Source of the DNA: Domibacillus robiginosus
Lineage (GTDB): Bacteria; Bacillota; Bacilli; Bacillales; Domibacillaceae
Assembly (NCBI RefSeq): GCF_000966195.1
Contig: NZ_LAHL01000038.1
Span: 1 to 64,000, forward strand
DNA: 64,000 bases
Direction of reading: 5' to 3'
The notes below the pieces were generated by a model that saw only the letters and a list, made by a program, of their open reading frames with translations, did no database searches and was not told the origin of the DNA. This document shows positions 1 to 7,800 of the stretch, one piece after another. The position numbers were made by a program, and so were the translations under genes. Each line of letters begins with the position of its first letter. The stretch's first letter is position 1.

Positions 1-78
1 GACGAGGTAGATAGGTTCGAGGTGGAAGTGCGGCGACGCATGGAGCTGACGAATACTAATCGATCGAGGACTTAATCA
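1..78 (+). rRNA. rrl: 23S rRNA, 3' end (partial)
   Basis: The first bases match the conserved 3' terminus of Bacillus 23S rRNA (ACTAATCGATCGAGGACTTAA just before the end). The gene enters from the left edge; the 3' boundary is estimated by comparison with the known Bacillus end. About 210 bases of spacer separate it from 5S. Confidence 0.93.
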
Positions 79-287
79 ACTGAAATGCCGAGGGTGCGTG
101 TCCATCAGCGACACGCGCTGGAGGAATGGCTGCATGAGGCGCTTTTGGCCTCATGAGCCAGGCCGAAGCGACGCGAGCTGATCGCACCCGAGGCTGGACA
201 ACACATGGCGTGTAACCGAAAGGTTTTTGCCCATACAATGCAAGCTTCTATCCAGTTTTGAAAGAACACTTCTTTCAAACTTCATAG

Positions 288-403
<116 letters not shown>

Positions 404-422
404 AAAATTTCATATCATTCAT

Positions 423-497
423 TCCGCAGTAGCTCAGTGGTAGAGCAATCGGCTGTTAACCGATCGGTCGCAAGTTCGAGTCTTGCCTGCGGAGCCA
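423..497 (+). tRNA. tRNA-Asn(GTT)
   Basis: Cloverleaf with acceptor TCCGCAG/CTGCGGA, anticodon loop CTGTTAA and TTCGAGT in the T loop. CCA is encoded. First of eight tRNAs downstream of the rRNA genes. Confidence 0.96.
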
Positions 498-504
498 TTG
501 CTTT

Positions 505-577
505 GCTTCCATAGCTCAGCAGGTAGAGTGCTTCCATGGTAAGGAAGAGGTCACCGGTTCGAGCCCGGTTGGAAGCT
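505..577 (+). tRNA. tRNA-Thr(GGT)
   Basis: Acceptor GCTTCCA/TGGAAGC, anticodon loop ATGGTAA, T arm CCGGTTCGAGCCCGG. CCA is not encoded, so it must be added after transcription. Confidence 0.95.
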
Positions 578-613
578 TACTTTTGTAAGCCAGTTAAATA
601 TTATATATAGATA

Positions 614-688
614 GGCCCCTTGGTCAAGCGGTTAAGACACCGCCCTTTCACGGCGGTAACACGGGTTCGAATCCCGTAGGGGTCACCA
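614..688 (+). tRNA. tRNA-Glu(TTC)
   Basis: Acceptor GGCCCCT paired to AGGGGTC, anticodon loop CTTTCAC, encoded CCA. Closely matches Bacillus tRNA-Glu. Confidence 0.96.
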
Positions 689-691
689 TTT

Positions 692-767
692 GGAGGATTA
701 GCTCAGCTGGGAGAGCATCTGCCTTACAAGCAGAGGGTCGGCGGTTCGATCCCGTCATCCTCCACCA
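692..767 (+). tRNA. tRNA-Val(TAC)
   Basis: Acceptor GGAGGAT/ATCCTCC, anticodon loop CTTACAA, encoded CCA. Confidence 0.96.
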
Positions 768-772
768 TTTAT

Positions 773-848
<76 letters not shown>

Positions 849-867
849 CTTCTTAATTAAATAGTAT

Positions 868-951
868 GGAGGGGTAGCGAAGTGGCTAAACGCGGCGGAC
901 TGTAAATCCGCTCCTTCGGGTTCGGCAGTTCGAATCTGCCCCCCTCCACCA
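868..951 (+). tRNA. tRNA-Tyr(GTA)
   Basis: Class II tRNA with a long variable arm (CTCCTTCGGGTTCGGC region), anticodon loop CTGTAAA, acceptor GGAGGGG/CCCCTCC, encoded CCA. Confidence 0.96.
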
Positions 952-962
952 TTTTCCTAAAG

Positions 963-987
963 GAACATATCTAAACATGTTCTTTTT
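963..987 (+). terminator. possible terminator after tRNA-Tyr
   Basis: Short hairpin GAACAT/ATGTTC with an 8-base loop, followed by a T-rich run. The stem is only 6 bp, so read-through into the next two tRNAs is likely. Confidence 0.5.
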
Positions 988-1024
988 CTTCTTTTTTGAG
1001 TATACTACATAACAGAAACATCAA

Positions 1025-1099
1025 TGGGCTATAGCCAAGCGGTAAGGCAACGGACTTTGACTCCGTCACGCGAAGGTTCGAATCCTTCTAGCCCAGCCA
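1025..1099 (+). tRNA. tRNA-Gln(TTG)
   Basis: Acceptor TGGGCTA paired to TAGCCCA, anticodon loop CTTTGAC, encoded CCA. Confidence 0.96.
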
Positions 1100-1104
1100 T
1101 TTTT

Positions 1105-1177
1105 GAGCCATTAGCTCAGTCGGTAGAGCATCTGACTTTTAATCAGAGGGTCGAAGGTTCGAGTCCTTCATGGCTCA
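1105..1177 (+). tRNA. tRNA-Lys(TTT)
   Basis: Acceptor GAGCCAT/ATGGCTC, anticodon loop CTTTTAA. CCA is not encoded (the next bases are TTC). Last tRNA of the block. Confidence 0.95.
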
Positions 1178-1190
1178 TTCATATTAAAAA

Positions 1191-1225
1191 GGCATTTTAT
1201 GCTTTATGCATAAAATGCCTTTTTT
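1191..1225 (+). terminator. rho-independent terminator of the rRNA/tRNA block
   Basis: 12-bp stem GGCATTTTATGC/GCATAAAATGCC with a 5-base loop and TTTTTT. A second weaker hairpin (AGCAAC/GTTGCT, 1278-1300) followed by eight T lies downstream and may be a back-up. Confidence 0.9.
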
Positions 1226-1305
1226 GTTTATTCTTCGTTATTCGACAAAAAATCTGCTATAATTAGAAATAAAAGGGAGCAACATCCAGAAGGAGTTGCT
1301 TTTTT

Positions 1306-1455
1306 TTAGTTACGGATGGACCACTCGTTTAAAAGTTGATCCAGTTTTTGGCTTATTTCGATGACTTTTTGATCGCTAAAGGATGTCAGCAGGGCCTGGG
1401 AGATCATTTCGGAACGATACTGCTCAATCGTTGCTTCGAGTTGAATGGGCTGCAA
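1306..1455 (-). CDS. Spo0E-like aspartyl phosphatase (small)
   Basis: Small protein of 49 residues if translation begins at the TTG at 1455, which follows AGGGGGT at good spacing; upstream in-frame ATGs (1476, 1530) lack a ribosome site. It carries the Spo0E-family signature: an N-terminal helix with EQYRSEM and a C-terminal SQKLDQLLNEW. Known family members dephosphorylate Spo0A~P and delay sporulation. The family is recognised from the SQ-x-LD-x-LLN motif. It is divergent from sigW and has no obvious operon partner. Whether this member acts on Spo0A is inference. Confidence 0.78.
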   Translation of the reverse strand: MQPIQLEATIEQYRSEMISQALLTSFSDQKVIEISQKLDQLLNEWSIRN

Positions 1456-1549
1456 CAGATGATACCCCCTGTTCATAAATAAATATACATACAGAAGAAA
1501 ATACCCACAAAAACATAATATAAACCTCAAGATTTATTTTTTATCTTTT

Positions 1550-1576
1550 TGAAACCTTTATGTACGTGCATCCGTA
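1550..1576 (+). promoter_or_regulatory. SigW-type promoter upstream of sigW
   Basis: TGAAAC (1550-1555) and CGTA (1573-1576) separated by 17 bases match the known SigW promoter consensus (TGAAAC and CGTA). It sits 34 bases before the sigW start and predicts autoregulation as in B. subtilis. Confidence 0.85.
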
Positions 1577-1609
1577 TAAACACATACCGCGAGGGCGGAG
1601 GGAGACAAA

Positions 1610-2173
1610 ATGGATTTAATTGTACAAAGACGAATTAAACAAGTAATAAAAGGAGACCAAAATGCGTTTGGAGAAATTGTCGAGCTTTACAAGGACAAAG
1701 TATACCAAATCTGTTTTCGCATGCTCTGGGACCGCCATGAGGCAGAAGATGCCGCACAGGAAACCTTCCTGAAAGCTTTTTTGAATATCCACACATATAA
1801 TCAAAACAAAAAGTTTTCAACATGGCTATACAGAATTGCGACCAATCTATGTATTGATAAAATCCGTAAAAAGAAACCGGATTATCATCTGGACGCAGAG
1901 ATTGCTGGAACAGAAGGATTAAACATGTACTCACACTTAGCCTCAGGCGATCAACTTCCGGAAGATGAAGTAGAGAGTCTTGAGCTACAGGCATCCATTC
2001 ATAAAGCAATTTTATTGTTGCCGGAAAAGTATCGTTCCGTTGTTGTGTTGAAATATATTGAAGAACTGCCGCTGCAGGAGATAGCAGATATATTAGAACT
2101 GCCCCTTGGAACGGTAAAAACACGTGTGCACAGGGGACGTGAAGCACTGCGTAAGCATTTGCGGCATTTGTGA
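1610..2173 (+). CDS. sigW: ECF sigma factor SigW
   Basis: 187 residues, the same length as B. subtilis SigW and collinear throughout. Region 2 (about residues 20-90) has YKDKVYQICFRML and the -10 recognition segment FSTWLYRIATNL-IDKIRKKKPDYHLDAE. Region 4 (about 125-182) has the helix-turn-helix LPLQEIADILELPLGTVKTRVHRGREALRK. It directs core RNA polymerase to envelope-stress genes (cell-wall antibiotics, alkaline shock). A ribosome site (GGAGGGAG) precedes the ATG. It is followed 18 bases later by its anti-sigma factor, and an autoregulatory promoter lies upstream. Confidence 0.97.
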   Translation: MDLIVQRRIKQVIKGDQNAFGEIVELYKDKVYQICFRMLWDRHEAEDAAQETFLKAFLNIHTYNQNKKFSTWLYRIATNLCIDKIRKKKPDYHLDAEIAGTEGLNMYSHLASGDQLPEDEVESLELQASIHKAILLLPEKYRSVVVLKYIEELPLQEIADILELPLGTVKTRVHRGREALRKHLRHL

Positions 2174-2191
2174 GAAAGGGTGCGATGAACG

Positions 2192-2788
2192 ATGACATCT
2201 TGTCCGAAACGGATTGTTCATTATATGCATGAGTATCTGGATGGGGATATTCAAGAAAAAGAAAAAAAAGAATTAAAATATCACATTGAAACATGTCAGG
2301 ACTGTAAACAGCATTTTGCTGAATTAAAGAAAACGATCGCACTTGTACAAAGTGCTTCTCATATAGAAGCGCCAGCAGGTTTTACGGCCCGGGTAATGGC
2401 GCTACTTCCACGAGAAGGGAAAAAGGTTGGGATTGAGCGTTGGTTCCGAAATCATCCGTTTTTAACAGCAGCAGCTCTTTTTCTTTTGTTAATGAGCGGA
2501 GGCTTTGCTTCGTTATTTACACAGGAAGACAATCAGTTTGCTTTCACTAAAAACAATGCACTGAAAGTAGAAAATGAAACGGTGATCGTGCCATCAGGAA
2601 CGGTTATTGAGGAGGATATTGTTGTGAAAAATGGAGATATTCGAATCGAGGGCTCCGTTGAAGGGAATGTTACCGTTATTAATGGCGATCGCTTTATGGC
2701 ATCAGCTGGAAATGTAACTGGTGAAATTCAGGAAATTGATGAGCTGTTTGGCCGGATTTGGTATGAGATAAAAGCATTGTTTCAATAG
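2192..2788 (+). CDS. rsiW: anti-sigma-W factor RsiW
   Basis: 198 residues. The cytoplasmic N-terminus has the zinc-binding anti-sigma motif H31-x3-C35-x2-C38 (HIETCQDC). One membrane segment lies at about residues 88-109 (HPFLTAAALFLLLMSGGFASLF), followed by an extracytoplasmic tail with repeated short beta-type segments. In the family this protein holds SigW inactive until it is cut by PrsW and RasP on envelope stress. It is second in the sigW operon. The extracellular part is typical in size. No signs of damage. Confidence 0.95.
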   Translation: MTSCPKRIVHYMHEYLDGDIQEKEKKELKYHIETCQDCKQHFAELKKTIALVQSASHIEAPAGFTARVMALLPREGKKVGIERWFRNHPFLTAAALFLLLMSGGFASLFTQEDNQFAFTKNNALKVENETVIVPSGTVIEEDIVVKNGDIRIEGSVEGNVTVINGDRFMASAGNVTGEIQEIDELFGRIWYEIKALFQ

Positions 2789-2826
2789 GGAGTGGACGGT
2801 AATCGTCTACTTCTTTTTCGCTTGTA

Positions 2827-2835
2827 TGGTATAAT
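2827..2835 (+). promoter_or_regulatory. extended -10 promoter for cdaA operon
   Basis: TG-G-TATAAT (2827-2835) lies about 65 bases before cdaA. The -35 region is weak, as is usual for extended -10 promoters. It would allow cdaA-cdaR-glmM to be expressed apart from sigW. Confidence 0.55.
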
Positions 2836-2898
2836 GGAAAGGTTAAGGAAGAGAGTGATTTCTTCACGGCTCCGTAATTCCAACCTGGAGGATCTAGT

Positions 2899-3738
2899 AT
2901 GCCGTTTATGACTTATTTTCAAGATTATACGTTTATTGACTATTTATCCAATACGATTGATATATTGCTTGTCTGGTACGTTATTTATAAGCTGCTAATG
3001 GTAATCAGAGGGACGAAGGCTGTTCAGCTTTTAAAAGGTATTTTTGTTATTGTGATTATACGCGCGATAGCTGGTTTTGCGGGTTTGGATACACTTAGCT
3101 GGATTATGCAGCAGGCGCTTACCTGGGGTTTCCTTGCTGTCATTATCATTTTCCAGCCAGAAGTAAGACGTGCATTGGAACAGCTGGGACGCGGACGGAT
3201 TTTCTCCCGCAGTGCAATACAGGAAGATGAAGAACAACGCAAGATTATAGATGCGCTCGTTAAATCAATCCGCTATATGGGAAAACGCCGGATTGGTGCA
3301 CTGATTTCCATTGAAAAAGAAACCGGGCTGAATGACTATATTGAAACGGGGATTCCAATGCAATCTGTTATTACATCGGAGCTGCTCATTAATATATTTA
3401 TTCCGAATACACCACTTCACGATGGAGCGGTCATTATTCAAAAAGACCAAATTGCAGCAGCAGCTTGTTACCTGCCTTTATCGGAGAACCCATTTATTTC
3501 AAAAGAACTGGGTACACGGCACAGGGCGGCCCTGGGTATTAGTGAGGTAACGGACAGCTTGACGATCATCGTCTCCGAAGAAACAGGAGCCATTTCTGTT
3601 ACTCGAAATGGTGACTTGTACCGTGACTTAACAGAAGAAGAGTTTCGGGATATTTTAGAGCATCAGCTGTTGACCGGCATCAATAAAAATGAGTCTTCCA
3701 ACCGCTGGACGTGGAAGGGGCGCAGAAACAATGGATAA
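2899..3738 (+). CDS. cdaA: diadenylate cyclase CdaA
   Basis: Membrane-bound enzyme that makes cyclic di-AMP from two ATP. 279 residues, near the 273 of B. subtilis CdaA. Three membrane helices occupy about residues 12-88. The DAC domain (about 100-255) has the catalytic DGA at 175-177 (TPLHDGAVII) and RHR at 207-209 (GTRHRAALGISE). The ATG follows CTGGAGG. It overlaps cdaR by 8 bases and lies with glmM, the conserved cdaA-cdaR-glmM arrangement in which both CdaR and GlmM modulate the cyclase. Confidence 0.97.
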   Translation: MPFMTYFQDYTFIDYLSNTIDILLVWYVIYKLLMVIRGTKAVQLLKGIFVIVIIRAIAGFAGLDTLSWIMQQALTWGFLAVIIIFQPEVRRALEQLGRGRIFSRSAIQEDEEQRKIIDALVKSIRYMGKRRIGALISIEKETGLNDYIETGIPMQSVITSELLINIFIPNTPLHDGAVIIQKDQIAAAACYLPLSENPFISKELGTRHRAALGISEVTDSLTIIVSEETGAISVTRNGDLYRDLTEEEFRDILEHQLLTGINKNESSNRWTWKGRRNNG

Positions 3739-4696
3739 CTTTGTGGAAAGCAAATGGTTTGTGCGGATTGTCGCATTTTTACTGGCTTTTTTGCTTTACA
3801 TGACAGTGAATTTTGGTGATTTTCAAGCGGTGAAACAAGCAGGGAATGGTGCGCTTGAGACAACCGAGGTATTGACGAACGTACCACTGAAGACATATTA
3901 TGATACAGAAAATTTATATGTATCCGGTGTACCGGAGCAGGTCCGGGTAGAAATTTCCGGTCCAAAGAGTATTATTGAATCAACAAAACGGCTTCGTGAT
4001 TTTGAATTGAACCTTGATTTAACAGATTATGAGCTTGGCAAGCATCGGGTAGCCATTACACATAAAAACTTTTCGGATAAGCTGGATGTGTCCATTGAGC
4101 CTGCTGCAATTGATGTCAATATTGAAGAAAAAGTGACGACGACCAAAGCTGTCACACCTGAATTCAATGATTCTGCTCTGGCAGAAGGCTATCAAGTAGA
4201 CAATGTGACGGTTGCGCCAAGAGAAGTAAAAGTAACCGGATCCCAGTCGGATATCGATAAAATTGCTTTTGTACGCACAGCGCTCACAGGGGAAGATGAA
4301 ATCAACGAGGAAACAACCGCAACCGCAGCGGTACAGGTGCTTGATGGGAATTTAAATAAGCTGGATGTAAAGGTAGAGCCTGAAACGGTACAGGTTTCGA
4401 TTTCAGTGAAAAACCCGAGTAAAAAAGTGCCGCTCAACCCCGTGTCAAAAGGCACACCAGGTGATGGTGTGAAAATTTCATCGCTCCAGCCGGACGTAGA
4501 AGAAATTACGATTTATGGGAAAGAATCAGCGCTAGAGGAATTAAAGGAATTTGCACTTCCGGTTGATGTAAGCGGCATAACAAAGGACACGACGCTCACG
4601 GTGCCTGTGAATTTGGGTGAGCAATTTAATTTTTCATCGCCGCAGGAAGTAAAAGTGAAAGTCACAGTAGAAAAATCAACGGAAAAGTCTTCATAA
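3731..4696 (+). CDS. cdaR: CdaA regulator CdaR (YbbR-domain protein)
   Basis: Start chosen at the ATG at 3731 (MDNFVESKWFVRI), overlapping the cdaA stop; this gives 321 residues. One N-terminal membrane helix (about 9-26, WFVRIVAFLLAFLLYMTVNF) is followed by extracytoplasmic YbbR repeats, seen as recurring segments such as VPEQVRVEISGP, APREVKVTGSQ and LQPDVEEITIYG. I count three, against four in the 483-residue B. subtilis protein, so this version is shorter. CdaR binds CdaA and tunes c-di-AMP synthesis. The C-terminus (TVEKSTEKSS) looks natural. Confidence 0.93.
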   Translation: MDNFVESKWFVRIVAFLLAFLLYMTVNFGDFQAVKQAGNGALETTEVLTNVPLKTYYDTENLYVSGVPEQVRVEISGPKSIIESTKRLRDFELNLDLTDYELGKHRVAITHKNFSDKLDVSIEPAAIDVNIEEKVTTTKAVTPEFNDSALAEGYQVDNVTVAPREVKVTGSQSDIDKIAFVRTALTGEDEINEETTATAAVQVLDGNLNKLDVKVEPETVQVSISVKNPSKKVPLNPVSKGTPGDGVKISSLQPDVEEITIYGKESALEELKEFALPVDVSGITKDTTLTVPVNLGEQFNFSSPQEVKVKVTVEKSTEKSS

Positions 4697-4728
4697 AGCC
4701 GTTTTGATAAAAGGAGAGAAAACAATAG

Positions 4729-6078
4729 ATGGGTAAGTATTTTGGTACAGATGGCGTCAGAGGTGTGGCAAATACAGAGCTGACACCGGAACTTGCATTT
4801 AAGCTGGGCCGGTTTGGCGGATATGTGTTGACAAAAGATGCGGAGCGTCCAAAAGTTTTAATCGGTCGCGATACCCGTATTTCAGGTCCGATGCTTGAAG
4901 GAGCACTTGTAGCAGGACTTCTTTCTATTGGAGCGGAAGTTATGCGCCTCGGCGTTATCTCCACACCAGGTGTTGCGTATTTAACAAAAGCAATGGATGC
5001 GCAGGCCGGTGTAATGATCTCAGCTTCTCACAATCCCGTACAGGATAATGGGATCAAGTTCTTTGGTTCTGACGGTTTTAAGCTTTCTGATGAACAGGAA
5101 GCGGAGATCGAAGCGCTGCTGGATCAAGCGGAGGATACATTGCCTCGTCCATCAGGCGCCGATCTCGGCTCAGTGAATGATTATTTTGAAGGCGGCCAAA
5201 AGTACATTCAGTATTTAAAGCAGTCAGTTGATGAAGACTTTGAAGGCATTCACGTGGCGCTTGATTGTGCCCATGGGGCAACATCTTCGCTTGCAGCTCA
5301 TTTGTTCGCTGACCTTGAAGCAGACATTTCAACAATGGGCGCCGCGCCAAATGGCTTAAATATCAATGAAGGTGTCGGATCAACTCATCCGGAGAAGCTT
5401 GCAAAATTTGTAAAAGAAAAAGAAGCTGATCTCGGTCTTGCATTTGATGGAGATGGTGACCGCTTAATCGCAGTCGACGAAAAAGGCACCATTGTAGATG
5501 GCGACCAAATTATGTTCATTTGCGCACGTTATATGAAAGAACAGGGACGCTTAAATAACGATACGATTGTTTCGACCGTTATGAGTAACCTTGGCTTTTA
5601 TAAAGGTATTGCCGAGCATGGCATTCAAAGCGAGCAAACAGCAGTCGGCGACCGCTACGTAGTAGAAGCAATGAAAAAGTATAATTATAATCTTGGCGGT
5701 GAGCAGTCCGGCCATATTATTTTCCTTGATTACAATACAACAGGTGACGGCTTACTTAGCGGCCTGCAGTTGGTTAATATTATGAAAGCAACAAAAAAAT
5801 CGCTTTCTGAACTTGCGGCAGAAATGAAAAAATTCCCGCAGACGCTTGTTAATGTGCGCGTAACAGATAAGCATCATGTAACGGATAACGCAAAAGTAAA
5901 AGCAGAAATTGAACGCGTGGAAGCAGAGATGGCTGGGAATGGGCGGGTTCTTGTTCGTCCATCTGGTACGGAGCCACTTGTGCGCGTTATGGTAGAAGCT
6001 GCTACAGAAGAGCAGTGCCACTCATATACAAACCGTATTGCAAAAATCGTCGAAGAAGAAATGGGTCTTCATGTATAA
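4729..6078 (+). CDS. glmM: phosphoglucosamine mutase
   Basis: Converts glucosamine-6-phosphate to glucosamine-1-phosphate on the way to UDP-GlcNAc. 449 residues, full length. The phosphoserine loop is [12 protein letters not shown] with S100; the magnesium loop is DGDGDR at 240-245; the sugar-binding GGEQSGH and the C-terminal phosphate loop [11 protein letters not shown] are present. The ribosome site AAGGAGAG precedes the ATG at 4729. Third gene of the cdaA-cdaR-glmM unit and followed by a strong terminator, so glmS downstream is transcribed separately. Confidence 0.98.
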   Translation: MGKYFGTDGVRGVANTELTPELAFKLGRFGGYVLTKDAERPKVLIGRDTRISGPMLEGALVAGLLSIGAEVMRLGVISTPGVAYLTKAMDAQAGVMISASHNPVQDNGIKFFGSDGFKLSDEQEAEIEALLDQAEDTLPRPSGADLGSVNDYFEGGQKYIQYLKQSVDEDFEGIHVALDCAHGATSSLAAHLFADLEADISTMGAAPNGLNINEGVGSTHPEKLAKFVKEKEADLGLAFDGDGDRLIAVDEKGTIVDGDQIMFICARYMKEQGRLNNDTIVSTVMSNLGFYKGIAEHGIQSEQTAVGDRYVVEAMKKYNYNLGGEQSGHIIFLDYNTTGDGLLSGLQLVNIMKATKKSLSELAAEMKKFPQTLVNVRVTDKHHVTDNAKVKAEIERVEAEMAGNGRVLVRPSGTEPLVRVMVEAATEEQCHSYTNRIAKIVEEEMGLHV

Positions 6079-6088
6079 AAATAAAAAG

Positions 6089-6136
6089 GAAGTTCGGGTG
6101 TCGGTATCTCACTGGCACTCCGAACTTCTTTTTTTA
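6089..6136 (+). terminator. terminator after glmM
   Basis: GAAGTTCGG paired with CCGAACTTC around a 22-base loop, followed by TTTTTTT. Confidence 0.9.
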
Positions 6137-6258
6137 TTGTAAGCGAAACAACTTTTCATAAACCGAACCCTTTATTACAAATCATAACGGTTGAAAAAAA
6201 GCGATATCTGCACAATAATAGTCGGAAAGCGTTCACATGAATGGAGGAAGTATATAAA

Positions 6259-7461
6259 ATGGAGGAATACATAAAAAAGAAACAGCTGGCTGTTCATCGC
6301 GCCGACCATGCGTATTTTTTGGCGGCTGTATTTTGTTTTTGGCTGGCAACGTACATTTATGCACCAGTCTTTGGCGTATATCTTCAGGAAATCGGCTTTC
6401 GCTTTTGGGCTATTGGTATTATTTTAGGTGCTTACGGTATTACACAGATTTTGCTTCGTTTTCCACTCGGCATTTTATCAGATTTCCTGCAAAGAATTCG
6501 CAAGCAATTATTTGTAGGTAGCTTTATTGTAGCGCTGATCAGCAGTTTGATACTCGTTTTCTTCGATTCGTTCGCGATGATTTTGATAGCACGTCTGTTA
6601 GCAGGAGTAACGGCATCGATGTGGGTGATGGCGACAGTGCTTTACTCCCACTATTTTGATGCTTACCGTGCTTCCAGGGCGATGGGTATTATGCAGTTTG
6701 TTACGGTGGCGACCCAGTTTTTCAGCATGGCGGTCAGCGGCTGGCTTGTTCACCAGTTTGGCTGGACTCTTCCGTTTTGGGCCGGAGCCGTCGCGTCTGT
6801 TTTAGGTGCTTTTTTTGCCTGGAGGATTAAAGAGGTGCAGCCACTAGAGGAGCCGGCAGATCGAAAAAGCATGGCTTTTCATATAAAGGAAACAATTCGG
6901 CTGCCGCAGCTAAAAGGGCTGACATTTTTATCGATGATTGCGCATGCCGTCCTGTTTATTACCATCTTTGGCTTCAGCCCTCTTTATGCAGCTGCGCTTG
7001 GAGTCGAGGAGCAGTCTTTTATTTGGCTGACATGTGCTTTTTTCGTTCCGCATGCAGCTGCCTCACTTAGCCTTGTGTTTTACCGCATTGATCCGCGCAG
7101 AAACAAAGCGGTTCTGGTCATTTGTTTTATTTTAACGTCTGTTTTCCTGTTTGCCGTTCCACTTACACATACACTTGCATCTCTTAGTAGTATGCACATA
7201 TTCATTGGGCTGGCACTTGGCTTTGTTTTTCCACTTTTACTCAGTGAAGTTGTCCTAGTCAGTCCGCCAGCGTTTAAAATGTCAGCGATGGGCTTTTTCC
7301 AGTCTTTTTATGCACTTGGTATTTTTCTCGGACCTCTTGCGGCCGGTGTTATAGCAGAGCAGGTCAGCCTTGATGCTGTATTCATTATTACCGGTACACT
7401 GTGCGCGGTGGCAGCTGTTTTTGTCCTGCTGTTTATGGGACGTAGAAAAATCAGTTTTTGA
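6259..7461 (+). CDS. major facilitator superfamily transporter
   Basis: 400 residues from the ATG at 6259, which has GGAGG upstream; an in-frame ATG at 6241 would add six residues but overlaps that ribosome site. About twelve hydrophobic helices. Typical MFS marks: loop 2-3 motif GAYGITQILLRFPLGILSDFLQRIRKQ (the G-x3-D-R-x-G-R-[KR] equivalent) and a mid-protein loop at about 185-200. The closest type by sense is a sugar or drug-type MFS; substrate not identifiable. It sits between glmM and glmS, where B. subtilis has no such gene, and is bounded by terminators on both sides, so it is its own unit. Confidence 0.85.
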   Translation: MEEYIKKKQLAVHRADHAYFLAAVFCFWLATYIYAPVFGVYLQEIGFRFWAIGIILGAYGITQILLRFPLGILSDFLQRIRKQLFVGSFIVALISSLILVFFDSFAMILIARLLAGVTASMWVMATVLYSHYFDAYRASRAMGIMQFVTVATQFFSMAVSGWLVHQFGWTLPFWAGAVASVLGAFFAWRIKEVQPLEEPADRKSMAFHIKETIRLPQLKGLTFLSMIAHAVLFITIFGFSPLYAAALGVEEQSFIWLTCAFFVPHAAASLSLVFYRIDPRRNKAVLVICFILTSVFLFAVPLTHTLASLSSMHIFIGLALGFVFPLLLSEVVLVSPPAFKMSAMGFFQSFYALGIFLGPLAAGVIAEQVSLDAVFIITGTLCAVAAVFVLLFMGRRKISF

Positions 7462-7478
7462 TTGACGAAAGGGATAAA

Positions 7479-7509
7479 AACACGGTATGATTATCGTGTT
7501 TTTATTTTT
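7479..7509 (+). terminator. terminator after the MFS gene
   Basis: AACACG/CGTGTT hairpin with a 10-base loop, followed by TTTATTTTTA. Confidence 0.75.
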
Positions 7510-7553
7510 AAAAAAGAAGGGAGCAAAGAAGAAGTATACAAGTTTTACCTTAA

Positions 7554-7715
7554 AGCGCCTGAACTGAGCGGGACGACCATACGCTCAGTTGACGAGGAGG
7601 AGGTTTATCGATGTTTCGGCGGATACCTCCCGGCTGCTGGTACACAGCTGTTACGTTCATTCTTAAAACAGGAGGGTAACCTCTTGCACAAAGGGAATGG
7701 ACATGTGCCACATAT
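7554..7715 (+). ncRNA. glmS ribozyme (glucosamine-6-phosphate riboswitch)
   Basis: Self-cleaving riboswitch in the glmS leader. Diagnostic core elements occur in order: A-GCGCC at 7554-7559 (cleavage expected between A7554 and G7555), P2 arms CTGAGCG/CGCTCAG, GACGAGG at 7591-7597, TTTATCGA at 7604-7611, TCGGCGG at 7616-7622, CTCCCGGCTG, and CACAAAGGGAATGGAC at 7687-7702. High GlcN6P triggers cleavage and mRNA decay, lowering GlmS. An open reading frame running through it (7462-7755) is therefore not a gene. Downstream a bulged hairpin (about 7726-7769) lies before the glmS ribosome site. Confidence 0.95.
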
Positions 7716-7800
7716 CTATAAAATTGAACGAAGCGCGACGGGCAAAGCGCCTTAGCCGGCGCTTGTTCGTCGACGCCTCTAATCAGGAGGAAATCTATTT

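Noticed and set aside
1024-1266. 80-codon frame over two tRNA genes
   Set aside because: It reads through tRNA-Gln and tRNA-Lys.
1278-1308. Hairpin as terminator of the Spo0E-like gene
   Set aside because: The T run follows on the plus strand, so it would act on tRNA read-through, not on the minus-strand gene.
1635-2342. 235-codon minus-strand frame across sigW/rsiW
   Set aside because: Antisense shadow of well-supported genes; no ribosome site or family features.
7462-7755. Open frame of 97 codons before glmS
   Set aside because: It coincides with a terminator and the glmS ribozyme; no ribosome site; composition explained by RNA structure.
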